Assembly: GCA_964625225.1 (NCBI GenBank)
Contig: CAZVAR010000172.1
Coordinates: 1 to 6,642 of the forward strand
Reading direction: 5' to 3'
Length of the DNA stretch: 6,642 bases
Source: CAZVAR01 sp964625225
Lineage (GTDB): Bacteria > Pseudomonadota > Alphaproteobacteria > JAJUGE01
The notes under the pieces are model-generated. The model did not search any database. It saw only the letters and a program-made list of their open reading frames with translations, and was not told the origin of the DNA. The position numbers and the translations under genes are program-made. Within the stretch, counting starts at the first letter, position 1; each line of letters opens with the position of its first letter. Below are positions 6,572 through 6,642 of this stretch, piece after piece.

Positions 6572-6589
6572 GCGGGCCCCTCCGCCCGC
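6572..6589 (-). other. Short GC hairpin upstream of rpiA
   Basis: GCGGGC (6572-6577) pairs with GCCCGC (6584-6589) around a 6-base loop. It lies in the 86 bases between the rpiA leader and the window edge, where I see no gene on either strand and no recognisable promoter. It may be chance in this very GC-rich stretch. Confidence 0.25.
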
Positions 6590-6642
6590 CGCCCGGCCGG
6601 AGAGGAACCCGGTCCGGGCGGTCGCCCACAGCGCCGACCGCG

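Noticed and set aside
1..6642. Search for a novel defence, mobile or biosynthetic system
   Set aside because: Every long stretch is explained by housekeeping enzymes or a standard five-part importer. No repeats, integrase, transposase, toxin-antitoxin or RNA gene is visible.

Overview
The window looks like chromosomal DNA from a high-GC alphaproteobacterium. GC is roughly 65-70%, start codons are often GTG, Shine-Dalgarno (SD) sequences are strong (AGGAGG or GGGAGG), and the glutathione reductase has the 'GGTCVIRGC' redox motif common in alphaproteobacteria, cyanobacteria and plants. The order rpiA then gor also recurs in that class. The species cannot be named from the sequence. All supported genes lie on the minus strand, so transcription runs from high to low coordinates.

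Positions 6642-4463 carry two housekeeping genes in a tight pair. rpiA (ribose-5-phosphate isomerase A, non-oxidative pentose phosphate pathway) is followed after 9 bases by gor (NADPH-dependent glutathione reductase). The gor ribosome binding site overlaps the rpiA stop codon. A plausible common theme is sugar-phosphate flux linked to NADPH use and thiol redox balance. A 288-base non-coding gap (4175-4462) follows, with a GC-rich palindrome just after gor.

Positions 4174-1 carry an ABC importer of the peptide/nickel (Dpp/Opp) family in its usual order: secreted solute-binding protein, DppB-type permease, DppC-type permease, then a DppD-type ATPase cut off by the window edge inside its signature motif. 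The second ATPase (DppF type) would be expected just beyond position 1. The permease genes are 4 bases apart and look translationally coupled. A very strong 11-bp hairpin separates the binding-protein gene from the permeases, the usual place for an element that lets the binding protein be made in excess.

I found no RNA gene, mobile element, CRISPR array or phage gene, and no evidence of an undescribed multi-gene system. The points most worth a second look are a tyrosine at a normally arginine NADPH-contact position in the glutathione reductase, the intercistronic hairpin, and an identical 12-base SD-containing palindrome in front of both rpiA and the first permease gene.
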